In this document: positions 1 to 8,347 of the stretch, in pieces
How positions within the stretch are numbered: position 1 is the first letter of the stretch
Layout of the letters: every line of letters begins with the position of its first letter
Source: JAKPQE01 sp041397845
GTDB taxonomy: Bacteria; Pseudomonadota; Alphaproteobacteria; Rhizobiales; JAKPQE01
Assembly (NCBI GenBank): GCA_041397845.1
Contig: JAWKVW010000004.1
Location: 62,001 to 126,000 of the forward strand
Direction of reading: 5' to 3'
DNA length: 64,000 nucleotides
The notes under the pieces: model-generated
Database searches by the model: none
The model's input: the letters and a program-made list of their open reading frames with translations, nothing else
What the model was told of the DNA's origin: nothing
Program-made: the position numbers and the translations under genes

Positions 1-558
1 CCGGTCGGGATCGGCGCCATGGCGCTCACCGGAGACCGCATCACCCGGCTTTGTCTCGGCAACACCTGGGCCTGGCCGGTCAACGGCGACTTCCATTTCG
101 AGTGGTTTTCGAAATTGCTCGGCGGCCCGCTCGGCCGGTTCCTTGCCCGCCGGTTCGCGGTGTTCGCCAAAGTCATCATGCCGTCCTCGATGCGGCGGCG
201 CGAGCTCAGCGCCGAAGAGCGCGCAGCCTATCTTGCGCCCTTTGCAGACCGGTCGCGGCGCGTGCCGATGCATGTCTTTCCTGCCGCGATCACCGGGTCC
301 GGCGCCTGGCTTGCGACGCTGGAGGGGGCACTGCGATCGTTCAAGGGGCCGGTGCATTTCATCTGGCCGACCGGGGACATCGCCTTTCGCGACAAGGAGC
401 TTGCGCACTGGCGGTCGATCTTTCCGAACGCGACCGTCGACCGGATCGAGACGTGCGGCCATTTCCTCTGGGAAGATGCGCCGGAGGACTGCCTTGTCTC
501 GCTGCAGGTGTTTCTTGCGCGGACCGGCAGGCGGGCCATGGCGGAGGCGGCGGGATGA
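1..558 (+). CDS. alpha/beta hydrolase, C-terminal part (truncated by window start)
   Basis: The frame is open from the first base, so only the C-terminal ~185 residues are seen. The segment resembles the lid and C-terminal part of haloalkane-dehalogenase-like alpha/beta hydrolases: a basic helical lid near the start, then a strand leading into a VHFIWPTGD stretch that would carry the acid residue, and a CGHFLWEDAPE stretch near the end holding the likely catalytic His. The nucleophile elbow would lie upstream of the window. Its stop overlaps the next start (ATGA), so the two genes are probably translationally coupled. Substrate cannot be inferred. Confidence 0.75.
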   Translation, partial: PVGIGAMALTGDRITRLCLGNTWAWPVNGDFHFEWFSKLLGGPLGRFLARRFAVFAKVIMPSSMRRRELSAEERAAYLAPFADRSRRVPMHVFPAAITGSGAWLATLEGALRSFKGPVHFIWPTGDIAFRDKELAHWRSIFPNATVDRIETCGHFLWEDAPEDCLVSLQVFLARTGRRAMAEAAG

Positions 559-1292
559 CGACAGCCAGCGAACTCATCGACCGGATCATCGCGGCGCATG
601 GCGGGCTGGAGCGGTGGCGGTCGCTTGCCGCGATCGAGGCATCGTTCTCATCCGGCGGCCTTGCCTTTGCCAGCCATTTCCAGCCGAACGCGCTGAAGGG
701 CCTCAGGCTCACTGTCTTTCCGCATGAGCGCCGGGTCGAGCTTTTCGGCTTTTCCGGCGCCGGGCGCATCGGCCAGTGGTCGCCGGATCGCGTCGCCATC
801 GTCGAGGCGGACGGGCATGTGCTGGCGGAGCGGCACCAGCCGCGTGCCTCGTTCGACCGGCCGATCAAGAACCTCGTCTGGGACAAGCTCGATATTCTCT
901 ATTTCGCGGGCTATGCACTCTGGAACTATCTGTCGTTCCCCTTCTTCCTTCGCGAGCCGGGCATCACGCTCGCTCTGCCGGATGACGGCACCGCCGGGAG
1001 CGGCACGCGGCTCGTTGCTGACTTTTCCGCCGACATCGCCAGCCATTCGCCGCGGCAGGTCTTTCACTTCGACGGGCAGGACCGCCTGCTGCGGCATGAC
1101 TACACCGCCGACGTCATCGGCGGCTGGGCGACGGCGGCCAATCTGGCGCTCGCCTCGGAGACCGTCGAGGGCCTGCGGTTCTACACCCGGCGCAAGGTCT
1201 ATCCCCGGATGGGACCGAGGCAGACCGTGCTAGTTGGCCCGCTGCTCGTCTGGATCGAGATCGACGACCTGGCCGTCCGCTTCGCGACGTAG
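555..1292 (+). CDS. hypothetical protein, 245 aa
   Basis: The start ATG overlaps the preceding stop by four bases, which fixes the start and argues for an operon with the hydrolase. The protein has no signal peptide. It begins with an SELIDRIIAAHGG helix, as often seen ahead of LolA-like lipid-binding folds, and continues with many short hydrophobic strands (LRLTVFPHERRVELFGF, GTRLVADFSADI) consistent with an antiparallel beta barrel or half-barrel. A LolA/LolB-like superfamily relation is only a shape-based guess. No catalytic motif was recognised, and the cellular role is unknown. A link to the upstream hydrolase is inferred only from the overlap. Confidence 0.7.
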   Translation: MTTASELIDRIIAAHGGLERWRSLAAIEASFSSGGLAFASHFQPNALKGLRLTVFPHERRVELFGFSGAGRIGQWSPDRVAIVEADGHVLAERHQPRASFDRPIKNLVWDKLDILYFAGYALWNYLSFPFFLREPGITLALPDDGTAGSGTRLVADFSADIASHSPRQVFHFDGQDRLLRHDYTADVIGGWATAANLALASETVEGLRFYTRRKVYPRMGPRQTVLVGPLLVWIEIDDLAVRFAT

Positions 1293-1328
1293 CCAGGCGC
1301 TTCAGTGCGCGATACCGGCGGCTGCCGG

Positions 1329-1748
1329 TCAGTCCGGCATGTCCGGCATGTTTGGTACGTTCGGCAGGGCAAGGGATCGCTCTCCCGCAAGGCCGCTACT
1401 CAAGGCCGAGTGCCTGGCGGTGCGGCGATTGCGGTGCGAGAGAACACCGTTTTCCCACATGTCGGCGGCATCGCCGATGCGGGCGCTGTCATGGCTGACG
1501 GTCGCGGCAGCGACGCCGGCTTCCTCGAGGAGATCGAGCGCGGCAATGCCGGCCCGATCCTTGCCGACGCCGGCATCGTTGAAGACAACAAGCGCGAAGC
1601 GATGTTCGAGGGCGAACGCCGCCGAACTCGTGCCGCCATGGGACGCGGTGACGACAATCGCGCCGGCATCGCCGGCAGCGAGCTTGGTCACCGTGTCGGT
1701 CAGGATCACGGGGCGGCCGGAGACCTGGGCGATGGTGCGCTTGAGCAT
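1329..1748 (-). CDS. hypothetical protein, 139 aa
   Basis: This convergent gene encodes an alternating alpha/beta protein: GRPVILTDTVTKL, a glycine-rich GAIVVTASHGGTSSAAFAL segment, then FALVVFNDAGVGKDRAGI and VAAATVSHDSARIGDA. The His/Gly/Ser-rich SHGGTSS and the NDAGVGKD stretch look like phosphate- or substrate-binding loops of a small Rossmann-like domain, but I do not recognise the family. The last 25 residues are low-complexity (PNVPNMPDMPD) and come from a short tandem GTCCGGCAT-type repeat, so the true C-terminus may have been altered by a frameshift. No strong ribosome binding site precedes the ATG. Confidence 0.5.
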   Translation of the reverse strand: MLKRTIAQVSGRPVILTDTVTKLAAGDAGAIVVTASHGGTSSAAFALEHRFALVVFNDAGVGKDRAGIAALDLLEEAGVAAATVSHDSARIGDAADMWENGVLSHRNRRTARHSALSSGLAGERSLALPNVPNMPDMPD

Positions 1749-1936
1749 GGCGGTGCCGTTACCGTTTCAGCGGGCCGTATCGACGGCCTGATCCTAACGC
1801 CATTCCGCACGGCTTTGCATCGCGTGCATCGGCGCCTCTGATGGGTGGCGGGATCCTCGCGGTGTTTGGCGGGCGCTACCGCTGGCATAATTCCCGTATT
1901 GATTGTATTCGGTTGTATCTTCAGTAACATGACCGG

Positions 1937-2388
1937 ATGTTCGGAATGTCGCCGATTGCGCTCGCGCTTGTCCTTGCCGGAGCCAGAGAGCTTGGTTGGC
2001 AGATGGCGGCGGCGCGCGAACATACGCGGCGACCGGGGATGCCAGCGACCCGCGCGAAAGCATCGCCGTCCTGATGATCGTCTTTGCCCGGCGCGACGGA
2101 GAGGTCAAGGCCGCCGCGCTCGACTACATCGAGGGCCTCGCCGCCAACCGCCTGATGTCCGGCGATGCCGCCGGGCTTCTGGCAAGAGCGCGTGGCGATG
2201 CCGCCACCCTTCGCGACCCCGCCGAGGCCGTTTGCCGCCTTGGCGGCGGGCTGCAGCAACGGCTCGGCAACGCCCAGAAGGGAAGTCGTCGAGATTGTCG
2301 GGTTGGCGGCGGCGGGCCGACGGCCTGCCGCGCGACGGCACAATGGCTGCATTGGCCGGACCTCAAGCGGCGGCTTTTCCAGGCATAA
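1937..2388 (+). pseudogene. TerB-like (tellurite-resistance/DjlA N-domain family) remnant, frameshifted
   Basis: Three frames spliced together give one coherent small helical protein. Frame one: MFGMSPIALALVLAGARELG. Frame two, from about 2015: a segment with ESIAVLMIVFARRDGEV, YIEGLAANRLMS and LRDPAEAVCRLGGGLQQRL. Frame three, from about 2280: EVVEIVGLAAADGLPRDGTM. The repeated 'xxFARxDGEV...' and 'LAAADGLPRDG' pattern, with a DPAEAV linker, is characteristic of TerB domains, where the Asp-Gly pairs mark metal-binding positions. At least three indels in 450 bases, and the lack of an intact neighbour, suggest a real relic. Sequencing error cannot be excluded. The family call rests on pattern recognition only. 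Confidence 0.5.
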
Positions 2389-2414
2389 CCGGCGACCGCC
2401 GGGGTCGGGAAATC

Positions 2415-2440
2415 GGTGCGTTACGCTGCGCCAACGCATC
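2415..2440. repeat. short hairpin repeat, copy 1
   Basis: Inverted arms GGTGCGTT and AACGCATC flank the ten-base loop ACGCTGCGCC. The first 24 of 26 bases are identical to the element at 2785. One arm base differs from perfect pairing. Confidence 0.7.
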
Positions 2441-2605
2441 CTGCCTCTGCCGGGTGGCTGACACTGAATTGACCGGCGGTCATCCTGTACGCCGCCCCGG
2501 CGGGTTGGGCAGAGCCTTCCGGAAACTCGGCCCTCCCCTCGCCCCCTTGGGGGACAAGGGTCAGGGTGAAAGGGAATTGAAGGCCGCGAAAGGCCCAAGC
2601 CGCGG

Positions 2606-2774
2606 CTGCTGCATCACCTTCACCCGGCCTTTCGCTAACGCCTTGACGTTCCGTCAAAGCGAAGCTCCGGCAGCCCTCTCCCTGAGGGCGAGGGACCGCG
2701 CCGAGTGTGCCGTGGCACTTGCCGAAACTGACTGGCATGCAGGGTGCGATAGCGCCAGCGTATTCGCCCGGGAG
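2606..2774. repeat. dispersed intergenic repeat, copy A (~169 bases)
   Basis: Matches 59372-59537 over nearly its full length in the same orientation. Shared landmarks, in order: a TTGACG/CGTCAA hairpin (the central triplet is TTC here and GAA in copy B), the segment CAAAGCGAAGCTCCGGCA, a CCCTCTCCCTGA(A)GGGCGAGGG hairpin, GCATGCAGGGTGCGAT, and a distal hairpin with arms GGTGCGAT/ATtCGCcC, which is perfect in copy B. Several separate hairpins make this a structured interspersed element of unknown origin with no coding capacity. Confidence 0.75.
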
Positions 2775-2784
2775 AGGGCAGTGC

Positions 2785-2810
2785 GGTGCGTTACGCTGCG
2801 CCAACGCACC
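2785..2810. repeat. short hairpin repeat, copy 2
   Basis: Perfect inverted arms GGTGCGTT (2785-2792) and AACGCACC (2803-2810) around a ten-base loop, identical to the loop of the copy at 2415. It lies 11 bases beyond the end of repeat copy A. Confidence 0.75.
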
Positions 2811-2929
2811 CTATGGCGTGACGGGACGACCGGCCAGCCGCCGGGTTTGCCCTGCAGCAGCAAATGCCGTACTTGCGAACTTCCTTCCTACAAGCGAATC
2901 TCCTGATTTCCCATTGAAAGGCGCGGGCG

Positions 2930-4279
2930 ATGACCATGCGGATCGGCAGACGACAGGTTCTGGCAGGACTTGGCGCCATCGGCGCATCGGCCGCAATCGC
3001 AAGACGTGCCGCCGCCCGGCCGAAGGGTCTGACGCTCGTCATCGGGGCGGGCCTTGCGGGTCTTGCCGTTGCGCGGGCGCTGCAGGACGCCGGAGAGACG
3101 GTCACGGTCGTTGAGGCGCGGGCGCGGATCGGCGGGCGCATCCATACATCGCGCCTCTGGCCGGACCTGCCGATGGACCTTGGGGCAAGCTGGATTCACG
3201 GCCAGAGCGGCAATCCGCTGACGGCTCTCGCCCGCAAGGCCGGCGCGCAGACGGTGGCGACCAGCTATGACGCGTCACTGCTTCTTGGGGCTGACGGCGT
3301 TGAAATCGACCCCGACCTTGGCCCGGCCGAGCGCCTCCTGCGCCGGGCGCTCAACGCAACCGAACGGCTGGAGCGCGACGTGTCGGTGAGCCAGGCGCTC
3401 GAGGCGTCAGGCGACTGGCGGTCCGCGTCGGCCGGTCTGCGCCGGCTGGTGCTCTATCTCGTCAACAGCACGCTGGAACAGGAATATGGCGGCCCGGCCC
3501 ACCGGCTTTCGGCGTGGTACGGGGAGGAAAGCGGCGAATTCGGCGGCGCTGACGTTCTCTTTCCGGGCGGGTTCGACCAGATCACCAGCCATCTGGCGCG
3601 CGGGCTCGATATCCGCCTTGCCACCGAGGTGAGCGCCATCGCGCCCGGTGAAGCGCGGCTCGCCGATGGCGGCCGGATCGCGGCCGACCGGATTGTCTGC
3701 ACCCTGCCGCTCGGCGTCCTGCAGTCCGGACGGCCGCGCTTTGCAAAGCCCCTTTCGCGCGAGCGTCAGGCAGCCATCGACGGGCTCGGCATGGGGCTCC
3801 TGAACAAGTGCTGGCTGCGGTTCGAGCGCATTGCATGGCCTGACAACGTCGACTGGATCGGCTGGCTCGGACCACGACCCGGCTACTGGGCGGAGTGGGT
3901 CTCGCTGGCGCGGGCCGCCAAAAAACCGGTTCTGCTCGGCTTCAACGCGGCAGATGCGGCAGGGGAAATCGAGCATCTCGGCGACCGGGACACCATCGCC
4001 GCGGCCCATGAGGCGTTGCGCGGCATGTTCGGCACGGCTTTTCCGGCGCCGATCGCCGGCCAGATCACGCGCTGGCGGCAGGACGCGTTCACACGCGGCA
4101 GCTACAGCTTCAACGCGGTCGGGACGGGCCCGGAAACCCGCCGGGCGCTCGCCGGGGCCGACTGGGACGGGCAATTGTGGTTCGCGGGCGAGGCAACATC
4201 GGCAAAACACTTCGGCACCGCACACGGCGCCGTGCTTTCGGGGCGTGACGTGGCGCGCAGTCTGCTTTCCGGCGATTGA
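2930..4279 (+). CDS. flavin monoamine oxidase family protein, Tat-exported
   Basis: FAD-dependent amine oxidase of 449 aa that would oxidatively deaminate an amine or polyamine. The N-terminus IGRRQVLAGLGAIGASAA is a twin-arginine signal followed by a hydrophobic stretch, so export to the periplasm is expected. The dinucleotide fold follows immediately (VIGAGLAGLAVARALQDAG, about residue 37), then the VVEARARIGGRIHT motif and the substrate-side LGASWIHG. The C-terminal FAD-contact motif is seen as WFAGEATSAKHFGTAHGAV. Length is normal for the family. ATG 2930 is preceded by AAAGG; ATG 2936 is an alternative. The gene stands alone behind a repeat-rich region. Confidence 0.88.
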   Translation: MTMRIGRRQVLAGLGAIGASAAIARRAAARPKGLTLVIGAGLAGLAVARALQDAGETVTVVEARARIGGRIHTSRLWPDLPMDLGASWIHGQSGNPLTALARKAGAQTVATSYDASLLLGADGVEIDPDLGPAERLLRRALNATERLERDVSVSQALEASGDWRSASAGLRRLVLYLVNSTLEQEYGGPAHRLSAWYGEESGEFGGADVLFPGGFDQITSHLARGLDIRLATEVSAIAPGEARLADGGRIAADRIVCTLPLGVLQSGRPRFAKPLSRERQAAIDGLGMGLLNKCWLRFERIAWPDNVDWIGWLGPRPGYWAEWVSLARAAKKPVLLGFNAADAAGEIEHLGDRDTIAAAHEALRGMFGTAFPAPIAGQITRWRQDAFTRGSYSFNAVGTGPETRRALAGADWDGQLWFAGEATSAKHFGTAHGAVLSGRDVARSLLSGD

Positions 4280-4480
4280 CCGAACAGGCGAAGCGCTGCA
4301 TCGACGCATGGCTGCCATGCATAAAAACGCTAGCTGCAGTGCACAATTTCGGAATAGAGACCGTCCGGCATTAATTAAATAGTCGGCTTTGCTTGGTAGT
4401 ATTGCCTCAAGCTTCAATCACACAGACAGCGAAATCGCTCACGGCACTATCCTCGTGACCGTCGGCGAAGACCAAGGCCC

Positions 4481-4675
4481 ATGTCCATCGTCCTTCGACT
4501 TATCTCTGCACTGGCGCTCGCAGGAATCCTCTCCTGCATGTATTCGGGCCATGACGTGCTGTTCGGCATCAGCTTCAAGGCGATGATCGGCCTCTTCATC
4601 GTGCCGCTGATGCTGTTCCGCGTTTTCGACGAGCTCGAAAACCGGAAATATCATTTCCGCAACTGGATCGACTGA
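4481..4675 (+). CDS. small membrane protein, 64 aa
   Basis: A 64-residue protein with two hydrophobic segments (about residues 4-20 and 30-47) separated by a short polar loop with SGHDVLFG, and a charged C-terminal tail FDELENRKYHFRNWID. This is the layout of a small inner-membrane hairpin protein. AAGG lies ten bases before the ATG. No family was recognised. It converges on guaA, with 11 bases between the two stops. Confidence 0.65.
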   Translation: MSIVLRLISALALAGILSCMYSGHDVLFGISFKAMIGLFIVPLMLFRVFDELENRKYHFRNWID

Positions 4676-4686
4676 CGTCGCCAGCC

Positions 4687-6234
4687 TCATTCCCACTCGA
4701 TGGTGCCGGGGGGCTTTGACGTGACGTCGTAGACGACGCGGTTGATGCCCTTGACCTCGTTGATGATGCGGGTCGCGGCGCGGCCGAGGAAATCCATGTC
4801 GTAGTGGTAGAAATCCGCCGTCATGCCGTCGACCGAGGTCACGGCGCGAAGGGCGAGCACGTAGTCGTAGGTCCGGCCGTCACCCATGACACCGACCGTC
4901 TGGACGGGAAGAAGCACGGCAAAGGCCTGCCAGATCGCGTCGTAGAGGCCGGCCTTGCGGATCTCGTCGAGATAGATCGCGTCGGCCTTCTTCAGGATGT
5001 CCAGCTTGGCGCGGCTGATGCCGCCCGGACAGCGGATGGCAAGGCCCGGCCCCGGGAAGGGATGGCGGCCGACAAATACTTCCGGCAGGCCGAGTTCGCG
5101 GCCAAGGGCGCGAACCTCGTCCTTGAAGAGCTCGCGCAGCGGCTCGACGAGCTTCATGTTCATCCGCTCGGGCAGGCCGCCGACATTGTGGTGCGACTTG
5201 ATCGTCACCGAGGGGCCGCCGACGAAGCTGACGCTTTCGATGACGTCCGGATAGAGCGTGCCCTGGGCCAGGAATTCGGCGCCGCCGATCTTGCGCGCCT
5301 CGTCCTCGAAGACCTCGATGAAGAGGCCGCCAATGGTCTTGCGCTTCTTTTCCGGATCGGTCTCGCCCTCGAGCGCACCGATGAAGCGATCGCTCGCATC
5401 GACATGGACGAGCGGAATGTTGAAATGGCCGCGGAAAAGCGACACGACCTCGTCGGCCTCGTTCAGGCGCATCAGGCCGTGATCGACGAAGATGCAAGTG
5501 AGCTGGTCGCCGATCGCTTCATGGATGAGGACGGCGGCAACGGCCGAATCGACACCGCCGGAAAGTCCGCAGATGACCTTGCCGGTGCCGACCTGACGGC
5601 GGATCTGGTCGATCGCCTGGTCGCGGAAGGCCGCCATGGTCCAGTCGCCGGCGCAGCCGCAGATGTTGTGGACGAAGTTCGACAGGAGCTTTGCCCCGTC
5701 CGGCGTATGGGCGACTTCCGGATGGAACTGGACAGCGTAGAACCGGCGCTCCTCGTTGACGATCGCGGCAAAGGGCGCGCCCGTGGTGACCGCAACCGGG
5801 TGGAAGCCTTCCGGGATCGCCGTGACGCGATCGCCATGACTCATCCAGACCTGATGGCGCTCGCCGGGGTTCCAGACGCCGTCAAAGAGCGCGCATGTCT
5901 CCGTCACCTCGATGAAGGCACGGCCGAATTCGCGCTCGTTGCTCGGCTCGACCTTGCCGCCAAGCTCGGCGCACATGGTCTGCTCGCCATAGCAGATGCC
6001 GAGGACGGGGATGCCGGCCTCATAGATCTTCGCGGGGGCGCGGGGCGTGCCGATATCGTGGACGCTGGCCGGACCGCCCGACAGGATGACGCCCTTTGGA
6101 GCGAATTCCTCGAAAACTTCCCCGGCCTTCTGGAACGGGACAATCTCCGAATAAACGCCGGCCTCGCGCACGCGGCGGGCAATGAGCTGCGTGACCTGGC
6201 TGCCGAAATCGATGATGAGAATGCGGTCGGTCAT
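4687..6234 (-). CDS. guaA: GMP synthase (glutamine-hydrolysing)
   Basis: Converts XMP to GMP using glutamine and ATP in the cytoplasm. The 515-residue product has the class I glutamine amidotransferase domain first (nucleophile Cys81 in GICYGEQ; His/Glu in FHPEVAHT), then the ATP pyrophosphatase domain with the SGGVDS P-loop, and ends with the conserved KPPGTIEWE. The start is set at MTDRILIIDFGSQ, the usual N-terminus of the family; the frame stays open upstream but that part is not family-like. guaB lies about 10 kb away rather than adjacent. Confidence 0.97.
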   Translation of the reverse strand: MTDRILIIDFGSQVTQLIARRVREAGVYSEIVPFQKAGEVFEEFAPKGVILSGGPASVHDIGTPRAPAKIYEAGIPVLGICYGEQTMCAELGGKVEPSNEREFGRAFIEVTETCALFDGVWNPGERHQVWMSHGDRVTAIPEGFHPVAVTTGAPFAAIVNEERRFYAVQFHPEVAHTPDGAKLLSNFVHNICGCAGDWTMAAFRDQAIDQIRRQVGTGKVICGLSGGVDSAVAAVLIHEAIGDQLTCIFVDHGLMRLNEADEVVSLFRGHFNIPLVHVDASDRFIGALEGETDPEKKRKTIGGLFIEVFEDEARKIGGAEFLAQGTLYPDVIESVSFVGGPSVTIKSHHNVGGLPERMNMKLVEPLRELFKDEVRALGRELGLPEVFVGRHPFPGPGLAIRCPGGISRAKLDILKKADAIYLDEIRKAGLYDAIWQAFAVLLPVQTVGVMGDGRTYDYVLALRAVTSVDGMTADFYHYDMDFLGRAATRIINEVKGINRVVYDVTSKPPGTIEWE

Positions 6235-6521
6235 GGGGATGAAATCCCTTCGGGTGAGAACGACATGGGGCGAAATAAACCCGGCGGCGCCCGATGTCGA
6301 CAGGAATCCGGTGAAACGCCGCCAAGGAATGGCGAAGACCGGCCGGGCGCCGGTTCCGTCCACAACACCCTTCGGCGGGAGTGTCACGGACCGGTGCGTT
6401 TGCCGCTTTTTTTGGCGCTGTCAAAATTTAGTCATATCGAATCAGGTAGCAATCGACCGTCACGCAGCGCACTCGATGCGCCGCGCGACATCGAGCGACC
6501 ACGATTGATGAGAGATTGCCC

Positions 6522-6698
6522 ATGTCCGCGATTACCGAAGACGATGTTCGCTCTGCAGCGTATCTGATCTGGCTTGACGAGGGTTGCCCCGACGGCCGGT
6601 CGGAAGAGCATTGGCACATGGCCGAGGCCATGATCGAAAAGGCGGCCAAGCCGAAGCGCAAGCGCGCGCCGGCCAAGCCGCGCAAGAAGGCCGGTTGA
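6522..6698 (+). CDS. DUF2934-like small protein, 58 aa
   Basis: Short protein MSAITEDDVRSAAYLIWL... with the pattern R-x-x-AYxxWxxEGxPxGRSxxHWxxAE, typical of DUF2934 proteins common in Hyphomicrobiales, followed by a very basic KPKRKRAPAKPRKK tail that could bind nucleic acid. Function is unknown. The ATG at 6522 follows a GAGA element and fits the family; a TTG six bases upstream is less likely. A good terminator hairpin follows. Confidence 0.75.
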   Translation: MSAITEDDVRSAAYLIWLDEGCPDGRSEEHWHMAEAMIEKAAKPKRKRAPAKPRKKAG

Positions 6699-6739
6699 CC
6701 GGCTTTCGGCAAAATCCCGCGTCCGTCCGGACGCCATGC

Positions 6740-6773
6740 GGGCGGGCCATTCGGGTGAGTGGTCCGCCCGTTT
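6740..6773 (+). terminator. rho-independent terminator after DUF2934 gene
   Basis: Stem GGGCGGGCCA / TGGTCCGCCC (one G-T pair) with a ten-base loop, followed by GTTTC. It lies between the DUF2934 stop and the convergent methyltransferase stop, so it may serve both strands. Confidence 0.65.
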
Positions 6774-6796
6774 CATGAAACGCACCGAACGAAGGT

Positions 6797-8104
6797 TCAG
6801 GCGGCCCGCACCATCACGGCGACGAAGAAACCGTCGGTGCCTGCGGTTGCCGGCGTGAGGCGGATTGCTTCGCCATGCCCCTCGACCGGGGCGCGGAATT
6901 CGTCCGGGAGCGCGGTATCGAGCGCGGTGCGCCAGACCTCGGCTGCGGGCTGCAGGCGATAGCCGGGATGGGTCGCGAGGAAGGCCGCCACCTGATCCTC
7001 GTTTTCCTCCGGCAACACCGAGCAGGTGACATAGACAAGGCGGCCGCCGGGCTTCACCAGCGGCTCGGCGAGGGCGAGCACTTCCTGCTGGTCGGCAATG
7101 CGGTCGGCGAGCTGCTTTTCCGACAGGCGCCACTTGGCATCGGGCCGGCGGCGCCAGGTGCCGGTGCCGGTGCAGGGCGCATCGACGAGGACGACGTCCA
7201 TCCGCCCGGCCATCGCCTCGAGGCGGGCGCGCTCGTTTGCCGGAATGACCTGCACGTTGCGGGTGCCGGCACGGTCAAGGCGCTCGAAGATGCCGGCAAG
7301 GCGATTTCTGTCGGCATCGAAGGCGTGGATCTGGCCCTTGTTGGCCATGGCGGCGGAGAGCGCCAGCGTCTTGCCGCCACCACCGGCGCAAACATCGGCG
7401 ACCTGATCGCCACCCCGGGCACCGGCCAGCAGCGCTGCAAGCTGCGAGCCCTCGTCCTGGATCTCGAACCAGCCCTTCTTGTAGCCCGGTTCGGCCTGAA
7501 CCTGCGGGGCGCGGGCCGGGCCATCGCCGGCCGGCAGGCGAATGCCCTGCGGCGCGATCGCGGTCGGCACGGCGCCGAAGCGCGACAGTGCGGCGAGCAT
7601 CTTGTTGCGCCCGGATTTCAGCGTGTTGGCGCGAAGGTCGACCGGCGCGCGGGCAGATAGCGCCCGACCCTCGGCAACGGCCCGATCGGCGAAGACCCGA
7701 GCGAAAGACGGCGCCAGCCATTCCGGATAGTCGCCGCGAACGTGATCGGGCGCGCCCTCGGCTTCATCGGCGCCGAGCGCTGCACGTTCGGCATCCTCGA
7801 GCGGCGCCGGGGCATGCTGGTCGCCGGAAAGGTGCGCCTCGAGGGTGGCGATATCCCTGCCCCAGAGCCGCACATAAGTTGCCAGCACCAGCGCGCGCGG
7901 CGCGGCGCTGCCCATCCGCCAGGCGAGGGAGGCGCGGGCGCGCAGGGCATCGTGCACGAGATTGCCGATCGCGGCCCGGTCGCCGGAGCCGGCGAAGCGG
8001 TGGGCATTGCCCCAGTCGCGCAGCACCTCGGTCGCCGGGCGATGTTCCCGCTCGAGCGCCTCCAGAACCTCGATCGCCGCCTGAAGCCGGCCGCCGTCCT
8101 TCAT
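6797..8104 (-). CDS. RsmB/NOP-family RNA (cytosine-5) methyltransferase
   Basis: SAM-dependent m5C RNA methyltransferase, 435 aa, probably acting on 16S rRNA. An N-terminal NusB-like helical region (about residues 1-140) precedes a Rossmann methyltransferase domain with DVCAGGGGKTLALSA (SAM loop), VDAPCTGTGTWRRRPD (motif IV with its Pro-Cys) and VTCSVLPEEN (motif VI with the nucleophile Cys). Both conserved cysteines are present. MKDGGRLQAAIEVLE is taken as the start because the upstream extension is low in family-like sequence. RsmB itself is the closest named member, but orthology to the C967 enzyme is not proved. Confidence 0.88.
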   Translation of the reverse strand: MKDGGRLQAAIEVLEALEREHRPATEVLRDWGNAHRFAGSGDRAAIGNLVHDALRARASLAWRMGSAAPRALVLATYVRLWGRDIATLEAHLSGDQHAPAPLEDAERAALGADEAEGAPDHVRGDYPEWLAPSFARVFADRAVAEGRALSARAPVDLRANTLKSGRNKMLAALSRFGAVPTAIAPQGIRLPAGDGPARAPQVQAEPGYKKGWFEIQDEGSQLAALLAGARGGDQVADVCAGGGGKTLALSAAMANKGQIHAFDADRNRLAGIFERLDRAGTRNVQVIPANERARLEAMAGRMDVVLVDAPCTGTGTWRRRPDAKWRLSEKQLADRIADQQEVLALAEPLVKPGGRLVYVTCSVLPEENEDQVAAFLATHPGYRLQPAAEVWRTALDTALPDEFRAPVEGHGEAIRLTPATAGTDGFFVAVMVRAA

Positions 8105-8347
8105 GATCGCGCTCTCCCGATGCGTTGCAGATGTCCCAAGGGCTGGCGCGCAGTGTGCAGGCACGGCCCCGGCGCGGCCCGCAAGGGCCCGGCGCGCCCC
8201 GTGTTTGACGCGGAGTCGGGCGGCGCGCAAGCCGCATCCTGGCCAACCTCACCAACGGCCACACTTTTTTCCGATTTTAGGACTTGAGTAATTTGAGAAT
8301 GGTTTTAATTATGACTAGGCAAAATTGTCGCAGCCATGGAGAGCATA

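Larger units (their letters stand above)
2389..2929. other. 540-base gene-free stretch made of intergenic repeats
   Basis: No frame here shows the codon bias or protein sense of neighbouring genes. The stretch holds two copies of a GGTGCGTT/AACGCACC hairpin (2415, 2785), a G/C-block segment around 2533-2576 of the kind that recurs between genes in many GC-rich genomes, and a ~169-base element (2606-2774) whose second copy is at 59372. It ends just before the ribosome binding site of the amine oxidase gene. Confidence 0.7.

Noticed and set aside
1845..2906. A 353-codon open frame covering the repeat region
   Set aside because: Only its short ADGLPRDG segment has protein sense, and that belongs to the broken TerB-like gene; the rest translates repeats.
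4804..6567. A 587-codon open frame on the plus strand
   Set aside because: It is the antisense shadow of guaA, which has clear catalytic motifs.
8288..8330. A second Irr box directly before irr
   Set aside because: The AT-rich stretch has a loose TTTGAGAA...TTTTAA resemblance but poor symmetry, too weak to list as a site.
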